Below, piece by piece: positions 1 to 11,989 of a DNA stretch of 64,000 nucleotides. Both the position numbers and the translations under genes were made by a program. Source of the DNA: Dermanyssus gallinae (Eukaryota; Arthropoda; Arachnida; Mesostigmata; Dermanyssidae); the NCBI GenBank assembly GCA_003439945.1, contig QVRM01005427.1:558001-622000 (forward strand), read 5' to 3'. Position 1 is the first letter of the stretch. Each line of letters opens with the position of its first letter. The notes beneath the pieces are model-generated. The model searched no databases, was not told the origin of the DNA, and worked only from the letters and a program-made list of their open reading frames with translations.

Positions 1-72
1 CTACTGCTGCTGCTGCTGCTACTACTTACGAGAAGAAGACGACAACGACGACAACAACAACAAGAACACAAC

Positions 73-104
<32 letters not shown>

Positions 105-811
105 CAACTCAAACTCAAACGACGACGACCCGCCTTGCTGCTGCTGTTGTTGTTATTGTTGTTGATGATAATATGGTCGTCTACCACTGTATGTTCCCTC
201 TCTTTCTCTCGCTGTTCATGCTGCTGCTGCTGTTGGGGGATGATGATGGGTGACGGCCGACGAAGGTGGTCGTGGTGGTGATGTTGAGGGTGGTGATGAT
301 GATGAGGGTGGTGGAGATGATGAGGGTGGGTAATGCTGGTTGGTGATGGTGGTGATGATTCATCGCCGACGGCTCTCCACTGCAGCCGCCGCAGCAGCCG
401 CCGCAGCCGTTGTCGTTGTGGTAGCGACTGCTTCCGAAGCCGCCGAAACCGCCATAGCTGGTGGTGATAGTGATGGTGATGGTGGTGATGGTGGTGTTGA
501 TGGTGATGCCACTGCCGCGACTTTTGTCCTCCTAGCAGTAAGCACCGCGACCGAGTAGTATCCATCCCATCTCAACTGCAGCAGCAGTAACGCGAGTTGA
601 CAACTAGTATATACTACTATTAGTTAGTGTAATCGTAGCAGCAGTAGCAGAAGTAGTTGTTGCTGTTATTGTAGTTATAGTATAATGTAGCTGTTATTGT
701 AGTTATAGTATAGTCGGAGGAGGAGGTATGATGGTACTGTGTGCTAATGCCAAGCAGAAGAAGACGAAGAAAAATAACAACAACAACAATGCTGCTGATG
801 TTGATGATGAT

Positions 812-842
812 AGCAACAACAACAACAACAACAACAACAACA
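812..842. repeat. (CAA)n microsatellite
   Basis: About ten nearly perfect CAA units. It is one of the cleanest arrays in the left part of the window. Confidence 0.9.
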
Positions 843-2220
843 GTTCACTACTGGACGGTTTGACCGCTTGACGTTCAACTCTTACGGTACGACACGACTT
901 TTACTTGCCGCCAGCAGCAGCGGCGGCAACTGCAACAACAACAGTAACAACAACAATAACAACAACTACTCCAACAAGAATACCTACAGGAATACCGATG
1001 ACGACGACGACGACGACAACAACAACATCATCGACATCATCAGAAAGCACAGCAAGTATTGCCAGCTATCGCCGCTGTGAACTCGACCTAACAAAGTCTT
1101 CCTAACTATCACCACCACATTGTTGTCGTTGGTTCATCATCTACAAGAGCGGCATCGGCAACAATAACATACAACAACAACAACAATAACAAGAAGAAGA
1201 AAAAGAAAAAGACACGGCATTGACCGGTGAGTGGTTGTGGTGCATGGATAATCATTATCGACATCATCATCAACATCATAATTATAACCATCATCATCAT
1301 CTTCATCGTCGTTTTCGTTCGTAATGGGTTGGTACATGTCCAAGGTGTAGAGTACCACCACCAACGAGCACATCGAATTGTGACGATGGTAGTGGAGGTG
1401 GTGGAGGTGGTTGTTGATGATGATGATGATAATGATGGTATCGTGGTCTCGTGGAAAGGATATAATCGTGGTGTGTTAGTATGAAGTGGTAAGTGTCGTT
1501 GTTGTTCTTTTTGTTGTTGTTGTTATGTTATTGCTGTTGTTGTTTCTGTTGTTGTTGTTGTTGATGATGTTGCTACTGTTGTATCTATTGTTGTTGTTGT
1601 TGGTTGTGGTGGTGGTGGTTAGAGTTGAAAAAAGACTACAATAGTTAGTTGGTTATCTTACTTTGCCGTGCTATTCGTCATCGTAGTTGTCACAATGGCA
1701 TTGTGGTCGTGATCGTTCATTGGCATTATCGTCATTATCGTCGTCAGCATCATCATCATCGCTATTCAGTCATCACAATCATCATTATTCAGTCATCGCC
1801 ATCATCATTTTTTCAATCGTCATCATCATCAACATCATAATCTTCATCGCCATCATAATAATAATAATTGTGGCTGTCTGTGCGTGGCTGCGTGGCCGTT
1901 TGACAGCGCCGAGAACGACATTTGTGTGCGCCGGTGGGTGGCTGGCTGGGTGGTTGGTTAATGGTGGCATTACGGCGGGCATTCATTTCTCCGATTTTGT
2001 CCCGACGAATCCAGCCTCGCCTGTCTCTCTCTCTCAGGCACCCGTTTGCTCCGTGGTGGTTCATTACAGTTCGTGGTGTGTTGAGGTGCTTGTTGAGTGA
2101 GTTCGTTCAGCACACTGGATTACTATGATCTGAGAGTGTTGCATACTCGCTTGTTATGATATTGTGCTCCTTTCCGGATACTCGTGCTTATGAGATCGCT
2201 GCCGCTGCAGCCGCTGCTTT

Positions 2221-2480
2221 TAGTGGTGCTGTTGTTGTTGCTGCTTTTGTTGTTGTTATTGTTGCTTTTGTTGTTGTTGTTGTTGCTTTTGTTGTTATTG
2301 TTGCTTTTGTTGTTATTGTTGGTGCTACTGTTGTTGTGGTCGCTGTTGTCATTGCGGTTGTTATTATGATGATTATTATGATTATTATTATTATTATGAT
2401 TATCATTATTATGACGACAACGACAATGATGATTGTTGCTATGAGTGCGACGATGATGATGATGATGATGCCAATGTGAT
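2221..2480. repeat. Long imperfect GTT/GCT/ATT/ATG array
   Basis: About 260 bases in which nearly every triplet is GTT, GCT, TTT, ATT, ATG or a one-base variant. The unit drifts from GTT-rich (left) through ATT-rich (centre) to ATG-rich (right), as expected of an old array that has expanded and mutated several times. Open frames exist on both strands, but they are poly-Val, poly-Leu, poly-Ile or poly-Asn and are not considered genes. Confidence 0.85.
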
Positions 2481-4011
2481 GGCGTGTTGTCATGTGTCGC
2501 TTGAGTCGTCACGCGTTGACAGGCGTCACGTCGAGACGTCTCTTTCTAAATATTGTCGACGTAACGTGACGGCAATGCTCAGCAGACCCAGCAGTTTCTA
2601 GTTGTCATCGATGTAGTTCGGAACAGAAAAAAAATCGGAAATTCGAAAATTGTTTTGCTATTGTTGTTGTAGTTAGAGGTGACGGCGTGCTCTGAACAGC
2701 TCGCTGCCGGTGCGCAATAGCTCCCCCCTCTTCGGCTTCTGGATGGTTCTCGCACTCGGTCGCAGCTTCGATCTGTGCGAAGCCGAGAGTCCCGGAAATA
2801 AAGTCGCATGTTTCCTGAGTGTTCGTTCGAACATGTTCAGGTCAGGAGTTGGCATGTAATATTATAGTGCAGAAAAAAACGGAAAACATATTACACATGT
2901 TGTTGAGTGGTGGTTCTGGGGTTCTTGGCTTCTGCGCTGAGAGTCTTATGACGCTGTCACAAAGATTTGTTGTTCGAAAAAGAATGCACCCCACAAAAAA
3001 AGTGCAAGCATTTCCGAGCACAGTCGGACAGGCATTTCCTCAAAGAGGCCGCCAACAAGAGGTTGAATGACATTCATTGGACCCATTGGAACAACAAAGA
3101 AGCTTGGAAAGTCCTATATAAGCAAAGTCCGAGAACTAAAAAAGAGACACCTCTTCCCTGGTACTCTGAACTACATGTTGTTGTTGTGGTTGTTGCTGTT
3201 GTCACTGCTTCTATCGTTGTTGATATAGCTGTTGCAGTAAAAGTACAACCAGAAGAACTAGAAAAACAGAAAGGCGCAACAGTAACAATAACAGCATCAA
3301 CCACAGAAGCTGCAACAACTATTATTACAGTAATGACAACAATGCGCTGGAGGATTGGTTGTCATCATGGTGCGAATGTGGAGTCGGTGGAGGTGGTAGT
3401 TTGCAATCAGATTCATTGGCGGCGATAGCGGTAACAACAACGATTGTGTTATTATTATTGTTGTTGTTGTCGTCGTTGTCGTTGTTGTTATGGTTGTTGT
3501 TGTTGTCGTCGTCGGCGTCGTCGCTGTTGTTGTAGTTGTTATTAGTGTTGCTGTTGTTGTCGTTTCTGACAACGGTGATAAAGGATGCACCTACACTGTC
3601 TCGCAGGCTGGCGAGTGCCCTGTTGGGTTACCAACCGACCAGGATCGACATGGAGGAGAAAGTTCACCACGATGACGTGTGGGTAGCACTACATCGTGGC
3701 ATATCCGTCGAGAGGGCAGACATATATCCAGTGGCTCAGAGCGTCTGCCTTCATTGACGCCGCCGCCGGCGCCGCCGATGGACGCACGCCGGCGACGCAT
3801 GCCGACGCCGCGTCTGTTATGTCTACGGCTGACGCTGCTGCTGCTGTTGCTGTTGTTGTTGTTACACCAGCAGCAGTGAGTGGTTGTGGGGAGACTGGTC
3901 TCTTCTGTGAGCGCGACTTCGCTCCGTCGTAGTTCCGTAGGAGGTAGAATTGCATTGTTATGGCTCGTTCTTGCTAGCTGTGATCGTATGGCTACGATAT
4001 AGGGTTCATTG

Positions 4012-4015
4012 CTGC

Positions 4016-4049
<34 letters not shown>

Positions 4050-4060
4050 GCTGCTGCTGT
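4012..4060. repeat. (GTT)n/(GCT)n microsatellite
   Basis: A GCT start, about ten perfect GTT units, then GCT units again. It is one of the purest triplet arrays here and therefore probably recent. Confidence 0.9.
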
Positions 4061-4557
4061 GGCCTTTGTTGTTGTTGTTATTGTTGTTTCTCTTCTTCTT
4101 TTTATTTGATTAATCGTTATTAATGTTATTAGTAGTAGTTTCTTATTATTGTTACTTAGTAATAGTAGTAGTACTAGTGTTTCGTGACAATGTTTGTTCA
4201 GTTTAAACAGTCAATCACCATTCATTGTCTATGATCTTGATCAAAAACAGCATCAGAGTTATTGGTGGGACACGACGACAACAACAACAACAACAACAAT
4301 AGCAACAAACTTACAGTAGCACCATCACCACCACCAACAACAACAACAACAACAACAACAATGGTCTCCTACATCAGCACCCTCGCTATCCTCCTGACTG
4401 ACCACCGCAATGTTTTTTGTTACTAATGTTTTTTATCTACTATGGTTAACCAAGCCACTGGTTGCGGTAGCCGCTACTATGTCTATGATTGCTATTATTT
4501 TTTATTTATTATGGGCGATGAAGATTGACGCAACAACAACAGCAGCAGCAATTGTAA

Positions 4558-4727
4558 TATCATCAACAACAACAATTACAGGAACAATTGTGACAACAAC
4601 AACAATTACAGGAACAATTGTGACAACAACAATACAGCAACAATTGTACAACAACAATTACAGCAACAATTGTAACAACAATCACAGCAACAATTGTTAC
4701 AACAATCAGTACAGCAACAAGAACCAC
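4558..4727. repeat. Minisatellite of about 27 bp units
   Basis: Five or six tandem copies of a unit of roughly 25-30 bp. Each copy holds CAACAACAATTACAG followed by SAACAATTGT, where S is G or C. The first two copies are almost identical and later copies drift. The CAATTG palindrome recurs in every copy. The units sit inside CAA-rich DNA, so this looks like a second-order repeat built from a triplet array. Confidence 0.8.
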
Positions 4728-5550
4728 ATTGACCGGCTTTTAACTGTCGTCTACATCTGTGTCTGCTGGCTGGCTAACTGTCAGGCGAATAGTTGAATGC
4801 TGTAACGGAGAGAGATAGTGATTTTGTGATTGGGCTAGGTCGCTATAGGTCGACTTTTCATTGTTGGCATCACTTGACGTCTACGGCAGCGCGCGTCAGC
4901 TGTTCGTTCGGGTCGTGTGGGCTCGCCAGTCTGGTCGTTGTTACAGCTGTGCGCGGTTTCTGTTCGTCGCAGCCGATACGAAACATCGGACGTTTATGTG
5001 GCGTGTATTTTGGCACGTGTGCTTTGTTCGCTTCGGATACCGGCATCTCTAACCTCCTCGATGTACTGGATGGTGGTACAACTGTTGTTGTCATTGTTGT
5101 TGTATCTGCCATTGTCAATTAATCGAAATATTACTGCAGATTACTACTACCTTGTCGTCATTGTTGTTGTTGTTGCTGCTGCTGCTGGTCGTTTCCGTTA
5201 TTGCGTGTATAGGATGTTGTAAATTGCAGTTCGTAATCATCAGAAAGTGTTTTAGTTGTTGTTAATATTGTTGTTGTTATGGTTGTTTCTTTAACGTGGC
5301 TGCTATGAGGTTCGGCCTAATGAGCCATCTTTCAATGAAGTCTGCTTCCGTTGTTATTGCTGCCGTCGTTAAATATTGTGAAGGACCTTTTGCTCGGAGA
5401 GTCAGAGGCTCGGGTGGGCTTCCTTCCTAGTGGGACTTTCCCATGAGTCGACCCAGTAGTCCTGGTCTTTTGATGAAGCGTTTTCAAATTGGTGAGCTTG
5501 AAATTTTGGGACCCACCGCAAAAACCTATTATTTATCACACACCATTAAG

Positions 5551-5581
5551 CAATAATAATAATAATATAGAATAATAATAA

Positions 5582-5624
<43 letters not shown>

Positions 5625-5652
5625 TATTATTATTATTATTATTATTATTATT
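5551..5652. repeat. (AAT)n array switching to (ATT)n
   Basis: About 80 bases of AAT units, with a few AGA interruptions at the left, change abruptly near 5625 to ATT units. ATT is the reverse complement of AAT, so the whole can fold into a hairpin. Confidence 0.9.
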
Positions 5653-6900
5653 GTCTTGACGACGAAAGCAATTATAACTACGGTACAGTTACATATGATC
5701 TATAATTCTGATGTTAGGTTACATCAACGGTATTGCTTCGATACACGAGACATACACACGTGTGTATGTGGCTGCTCTGCTGTTGTGACAGGTTGTGTGT
5801 GTGTGAGAGATGCACGTGCATACAAACGTGCATGATCAGTACAGCATACAGGACCACAAGAACAACGACAACGACGACGAAAACAACAACAGAGATTGAT
5901 AACAGCAGTTGTGGTATATCGTCATCTGAGTAGTTAGGTTAGGTTATTTAATATCAGCTCGTTGCGATTGCGGGCAGGTAACAGCGTCCGATAATCGATT
6001 AACAACGATTTCGGAGCATGTCGGCGCTACTGTTAGTTAGCGCTCCTGGTTGACAGCGTGGTGTGCGGCTCTCAGCAGTTAACGGCGACGATACAACGTA
6101 ACTAGCTGCTGGTTAGCTGCCTTCTTGGATTTGTGGACTCTAGTCATGGCGCTCTAGCGGCGATGGCGAGCCAACACTGCGTTCGCGTGGTGCGATGATG
6201 AACAGCCAGAGAAACTTTTTACACTCGGCCGAAACCTCATATATAGAAAAAAAACGCTCGATTTTTTCGATCCACTATACAGAATATCGCGACTTACGAG
6301 AGGTGTATCCCGAGCGGTGAGCAAGCTTGAGCTCGGGGAACAATCATTATTTTCCTTGTATGTGTGCTTTTAATATTTCTAAAATCATAATAGTAAAACG
6401 GCAATTACAATCACACGAATTGCAACATTAACAACAATAACATCGACGACAACAACAGCAACGACAACAACGACAGTAACAGCAATAACATTGACGACAA
6501 CAACAACATTGTCACTGAAATGACTACCGGAGTAATAGTAGCCAGACATGTCGTCGCATGGCTGGTTGGTTCTCGGCTCAGATGAACAGCAACAGTAAAG
6601 AATTGGTATACTATAGTCAAATATTGCTGCGGATTCGGCCTGAGATCGGACCGGGCCGTTCGAAATAGAGATGTTAACCGCGTGCGCTCGATATTCATTC
6701 ACCCTGCGTGTTGATATGGCTCCAGCCAGCCCCGGCTGCCGCCATGGCGCCGCAAATGGCAATGGCGACAACATCGACAATGCATGATGGAGACCGTGGA
6801 CTTCCTGACGCTGCACGATAGAAATCATGCAACACACACGCACACTTGCGCAGCTGCATACACAGGCCAGCAAGACGACAGTTTAAAAGTTCGAAACGGA
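5653..6900. other. Non-repetitive stretch, no gene recognised
   Basis: Relatively complex and, around 5950-6200 and 6640-6800, GC-rich sequence between repeat blocks. It includes short AAC/GTT runs at 5860-5900 and 6410-6510. I checked both strands for conserved protein segments and saw none. It could hold an untranslated first exon or a promoter, but nothing in it decides this. Confidence 0.4.
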
Positions 6901-6908
6901 GGAGAAAA

Positions 6909-7025
6909 AAATATATATATATTTATATAAAAATAAAATATATATATATATATATATATATGAAGTTCATGATATAATGTGAGATATATATATATATATA
7001 TATCTCACATTATATCATGGACTTC
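6909..7025. repeat. (TA)n array with an inverted repeat
   Basis: TA-rich DNA from 6909 to 6960 is followed by an inverted repeat at 6962-7025. The left arm starts GAAGTTCATGATATAATGTG and its reverse complement ends the right arm, with one mismatch. The TA run lies at the centre. It could form a hairpin of about 30 bp. Confidence 0.85.
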
Positions 7026-7526
7026 AGTCGCCGCTCCCTAAAAGCGGGCGCGGTCGATTGGAATGTTCTCGAGCATGTATTTGCTCTGCGGAGCCGCCAG
7101 CAAACCAGTGTAGGAAGACTGGAACAAGAAATACACATCTCTAGATAAACAGACATACATACATATATATACACATACACCCATACACAGACACAGGTAG
7201 ACACTAACACGAACCCGCGTAAACAAATCAACTAGAAAAACTAGTTTTAGCTTGATGTGCGAAGCGACACGCGGTGGCTGCAACAATAACAACAACAACA
7301 TTAACAACAATAACAACAACATTAATAACAACCTTTGAATGTTCAGATATGTCTCTATTTATTTAATCCATGTTTCGTGGAGAATAATAATAATAATACT
7401 AATAACCACACAGTAATGAACTGTTCTGTCCTTTTCTAGACATTTTGGACTGCCGACTTTAGTTGGTGTTTGGACGTTACTCATTTTGTCCGATTCGAAA
7501 TCAAATCTGCATATGTGTGAGTCTCC

Positions 7527-7544
7527 GGGGGGGGGGGGGGGGGG
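7527..7544. repeat. Homopolymer of 18 G
   Basis: An uninterrupted run of 18 guanines on the + strand. Such a run can form a G-quadruplex and is also a frequent site of sequencing length error. Confidence 0.85.
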
Positions 7545-8017
7545 TGTATTGATCTGTCGGCCGTGTATGGAGATTGTCAACTGTCGTCGGTTGACTAATG
7601 TGTGGTGCAAAACATATATGTGTTTTAAGGCTGTTTTGCACTGTGTGTGCATGCTTTGTGTATGCGTGGTGTGTCTTCGTTTTAAATCCGGCGCGCGGTT
7701 CTTGAATAGAGTCGTCATCGACCTCGTTGTCGTGGTCGTCGCAGACAAATGTTCTCTTCTACTATAAAAAAAAAAAAAAAACTCGACAGCTATTTCTACA
7801 ATGACAACCACTGCTGCCAAGTGGCGCGCATGGCCAGCCGGCCGAGACGGTGACAGCCCATCGCGCCGAGGAAACGTGGTGAGGGAATGTGGCGTTTCTC
7901 CCGGGGAAAGGGCGACGTGTTGTCGCAGCTCAGCATTTAGCGCTGCCGCCTCTCCAAACGTTCTTGCTCTGGAATTGTGGGCGCGCGACATTGTTGCTAT
8001 CGTGTTTCTCGTAGTGG

Positions 8018-8215
8018 TTATTGTTGCTGCTGCTGATTGTGCTGCAGTTCTTGTTGCTATTGTTGCTTGTTGCTATTGTTGTTGTTGTGGTTGTTGTTGC
8101 TGCTATTGTTGTTGCTGTTGTTGTTGTTGGTGGTGGTGTTATTGTTGCTGCTGTTGTCTTTCCTCTTGCTATTTTTGTTACTGCTGTTGATGGTGCTGCT
8201 GCTAGAAGTTGCTGA
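8018..8215. repeat. GTT/GCT imperfect triplet array
   Basis: Nearly 200 bases of GTT, GCT and ATT triplets. The open frames through it on both strands are low-complexity (V/L/C or N/S) and are not coding evidence. Confidence 0.85.
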
Positions 8216-10180
8216 TGTTAATGACAGCAGCTGCTCCAAACGATCGATTTGTCCGGCGGATTCTTCTAGCGATAGCCGTCTCTATATGGGAGTGCAAGCT
8301 GTAGTTAGTCTGGTCATCGCAGAGAGACTTTGTGGCGGCCATCACCAAAACATGACGAATGTTTCGGAACGGCAGAGTATTATGTACTCGGCCGCATTGC
8401 ACTCGGCCAGATTCCGTTCAGCTAATTCCGAGTCGGGCTGTTTTTAACTGGAGTGTTTGGGATATGTTGTGGTAGCTAAATATGCAAGATAATAATCTAC
8501 GGTTATGATGGCCTGTACTTTTGAGTGCTTCTTATTTCCTCTTATTACCTTTAATTTCTTGCTTTAGATTAGGCTAAGTCAAAGTCTGGGGCACATTGTT
8601 GCAAACTGCAAATATGAGTTAGCTCTCAGACACTGTGGCAACCCGGTCAGCTTGCGGGAGACTGCATGAAAAAGCAGCAACACGTGTGAATTGCAAACGT
8701 CCCCACGCCTCTTTGTGTCCAACTCACGCATATGAATAATTAAAACAACCGAATACCATGATAGAAAGCAGAAAGTTCTGTAAGACAAGTTAGCACAGAA
8801 CATCCATTCATCATTTTACCTCGGTTGAGATAGTGGACTTAACTAGGAATCATCTCAGTTCAGACAGATTCGTTTCGACAACTTTAGCATTGCCCGGGGC
8901 GACGAAACCGTATTCCGTCGCGGCGGTCGTAAGATCTAAGTTGTGGTTAAATCATCCCTGGTTTTAGGTTAGGATCCTAATTTGCCAAGAATGACTGCTG
9001 TCCCCCGGAAAGACAAATCAGTCAACCTAGAACATACTTTGAAAGCAGTACAGGTCACTTCTCTTAAAGAGGGTTTTATCGAAAGCTTATACGCGTAGTA
9101 GGCCAGTAGCAAGGGGGTTCGATTTTCTCGATGAAATCCGTCGTGATTCTAAGTGCAGTGTGTTCAAAAGGAGTTGACTGCTCTATGAAGGGATTTTTGT
9201 ATGTCCCACTGATGACGGGAGTTTCACATATCAGTTAGGTCAAATAATTATGGTCATGGATTTGTAAGTGTACATATTATTGTGAGTTCCCGAACACCTT
9301 TCCGTGGCAGGACTTGTTCAGGTTTGCTCAAGTATCTTTTGGCAGTCGGAGAGAGTGGTCGCTGTGCTTCGACCGTAAGTCAATCGGCCATAGTTGTGGG
9401 GCCGATTGAGCCACCGCGGATGTATCGGCGCACCCCCAACGTTTCGTGGTCGTTCATTTTGTGTTTAAAATTCTATTGAAATTTATTATTATAAGGATTC
9501 GGTCTGAAAATTCTGTTAGTTTCTGCACCACGACGCATGAGGTCGAGTGATGAAATACCTTTTGATGCCCAATTCTTGCTGCACAAACCGCTATTCATGC
9601 ATGTGTTGTATTATGCAATTCTCGTGTGGGGTGGTGTCTTTAAAGGGATTTTAAAGAGGTTCCGTACCACATATTAATAACTAACTAAATGTGGCGGTGG
9701 CAGTGACGAGGATCATAGCGACGAACAGCGTAATCGCGGACAATCGTATATACAGTCAACGATCGAGACAACAATGCCTTAACAATGACCCGCCACTTCA
9801 TATATTGTATTCAATTCTACTATAAATTTCGTAGTCATTTATTTGCCTTGTAATTGCTTCGTTTATACACAGGTCGGTTATTTCCTCTTGTAAGTAACAA
9901 GTTTTGTTTTGCTTTTTGTAAGGGTGACTTGATAAGACAGTACAGCGTAGTCCAACGTCCAAGGTTATCCCAGCCAGATCGAAAGTGGACCACTGTTAGA
10001 TGGCCTACAAGAATATCTACTGGGTATCGATGTGCGTTTCGTATTCATTAAACAAATAATATTACAGTTGTGTTTTTTATGAACATTGCATTTGTGTCCT
10101 TTTATGTATACGAAGTGGATCGAAAAATTCTCATAAATATTTATAAAAAAAATATATTATTTTATTTAAATAAGATTTAA
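8216..10180. other. No gene recognised
   Basis: About 2 kb of unique-looking sequence. There are only short frames without recognisable domains on either strand. A phrase at 9280-9470 is somewhat GC-rich and protein-like, but I could not assign it. Confidence 0.45.
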
Positions 10181-10950
10181 TTCTTCAATGTGTGTTTGTT
10201 CTCTTCAAAGTAGCTCTCATCGGCTGCAGCGCAGTTGCTCCACCTGTTCTCACTTTTGTAAACATTTTAAAACGCGTCTTTGGAATCGAGTTCCGGTGCT
10301 TCGGTGAATTTCCATTTATCTTCTATATATTTTCGAAATGTTGTCCCTTCAAATTGTTTTTATTCATGGAACAGGAAAACGTTGCTTCGTGCAACGTTTT
10401 CTTGTTTCATAGAACGCAAGTTCAGACGTCTTGCATCGGACGTTCTCGCGCAATCTTCTTAACATTTTGCAGTCCTTATTGACCTTAGAACCAGGTGGCA
10501 AACTGATTGTGGGTTGGACCTTGGTCTCAATGTCGGAACCATACACCCATGACCCGTCTCTTCTAATCACTGAGGCAATCCAGAGTCCTCTGTTACCGCC
10601 TGAAGGTTCAATTCGTTTTTTTACCGACGGGTGTTCATTTTCTGGAAATTCAACATTTTTGGAGCGAACTTTGCTTCTTGTCTTCTGACGCATAAAATAT
10701 AGATCAATACTATTACCATTGATCCATAAGATATCTGCAATTCCTCATCTGTCTTCGTGATAGTGATTCGGCGATTGTTAAGTACGGCAGGAATCTTCAA
10801 TGTTTTCTTCTGCTATTGGCGTTATGGACTTCCCGAACGGGGGTTATCTTCGGTCTTTTCACGTCCGTCGCGAAATCGACGGTACTAGTATACACAGTGT
10901 TTTGGGACACTGTTTGATCACCATATGACATTTCCATTATTTTAGAACAT
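10180..10950 (-). pseudogene. Mariner-family transposase relic, copy 1
   Basis: Minus-strand translation contains phrases typical of mariner transposases, in the expected order but broken by stops and frame changes. A SWVYGSDIETK phrase at about 10,530-10,570 resembles the family's catalytic ESWVYGYD..TK segment. It is followed by VNKD and a RRLRENVR phrase, and further downstream (about 10,200-10,290) by RRVLKCLQK, like the C-terminal family end. The first catalytic Asp region is mutated (RRDGS in place of GDES), so the copy is dead. About 770 bp remain of the usual 1.2-1.3 kb; no terminal inverted repeats were located. A second copy with matching phrases lies at about 35,120-35,745. Confidence 0.6.
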
Positions 10951-11049
10951 ATGATTTGGTTTTTACAAAAAAAAAACTTAACGCAATTTCGTTGTTTCTC
11001 CATTTTCGGCTCCGTAAGAATCGAGTAAAATGCGGCCTGCATGTAGCGG

Positions 11050-11920
11050 CTGAATGGCACTCAGTAGAACAAGCCTGTACATGGCCATAACGAACATGTA
11101 CGGGCTTGTTCGGGAGAACCCCAGGCGCAATTCCTATATCATACAAGCCAGGCGACTACTCTCTGAGGCCGAGAAAGCCAATAGACTTACTCGATGCCAT
11201 TTGCTCCTCTATTTCTTCAGCACGAAGCTGTAGGCCGTCTTCGTTTCGAGACCGTAGATGCCAAAATAATCGCGGAAACAACTGCTTCCTTGCTTGCCCA
11301 CGACGGTGATGTCCTCATTGTGGGAAAAGCAATGATTACCCGCTCGATGTTCAAGTTCTGTCCAATCAAGAAGACGCTATGCCGCCGTAGCCTCATCATA
11401 AAGGCGAACAACAGCTATTACAAAAGAGGAGCTTGCGTATTGTACAAACGCTCGTAAAACCGTAGACACATGCCGTGTCTAAGAGGCTGTTATACGCCTT
11501 TCAGCAAGATGGCGCTCTCGCTCATACCAGCCGTTTAGTACAGGAGTGGCTATATGGGAATAGGTGCATGTTTGGGGGCAAGCACGTATTGCCGCCAAGC
11601 AGGTCCGATTTGAATTCGTTGGACTACAATGTATGGCAGCACGATTGAGCGATAGTCCAACAAAACTCCACGTGCTAACGTAGACTCGCGCACTATCGCT
11701 ATCAAAAAAGCGTTCAACGAGTTAGATAGGGACATTTTGATTGTGGGTTGTATGCGTTTTAGAACCCTAATTGAAAAAATGATCAGCGGAGCGGAGGTTA
11801 TATTGAATAGAACTGTTCGTCAGGAGTTCCCCTGTCAGGCTACGCAGAAAGTTCGATCAATCTGTTGTCATTTAGGTGCGAGCTCAAAAGTAGCGATAAA
11901 TTACGGGCCAGTGGGATAGG
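11050..11920 (+). pseudogene. Tc1/mariner-type transposase relic
   Basis: The + strand encodes a segment at about 11,500-11,640 that reads FQQDGALAHTSRLVQEWLYG, then a PPSRSDLNSLDYNVW phrase. Both are hallmark sequences of the IS630/Tc1/mariner DDE core: the second catalytic Asp of QDGAPAH and the PPxSPDLNPLDxxVW block. Upstream material at 11,110-11,460 reads as a decayed N-terminal and central part with several stops. Frame breaks make it inactive. It runs opposite to the neighbouring relic at 10.2-10.9 kb and differs from it, so the two insertions belong to different subfamilies. A (TA)n array begins directly after its right end. Confidence 0.65.
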
Positions 11921-11927
11921 ATATATA

Positions 11928-11982
<55 letters not shown>

Positions 11983-11989
11983 TATAAAC
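11921..11989. repeat. (TA)n microsatellite
   Basis: About 65 bases of TA with single interruptions, next to the decayed transposon on its left. Confidence 0.95.

Larger units (their letters stand above)
1..5300. repeat. Region saturated with imperfect trinucleotide arrays
   Basis: Nearly the whole stretch is made of short runs of three-base units: CAA/AAC, GTT, GAT, GCT, GAC and ATT. They change unit and strand every few tens of bases. Reading any frame gives homopolymer-like proteins (runs of H, N, T, V, L or D), which is what triplet repeats produce and is not evidence of coding. Denser blocks lie near 60-140, 780-1030, 1180-1440, 1500-1610, 2220-2480, 3430-3560, 4010-4085 and 4270-4365. 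Between the blocks (for example 2520-3170 and 4790-5060) the sequence is more complex, but I see no exon with a recognisable product. Confidence 0.8.

Noticed and set aside
2123..2512. Asn/His-rich frame that resembles poly-Asn proteins
   Set aside because: Same explanation: triplet array, with open frames on both strands and no conserved flank.
4558..4727. Regular repeats reminiscent of a CRISPR array
   Set aside because: No unique spacers of constant length; units are contiguous and CAA-based, in a eukaryotic genome.
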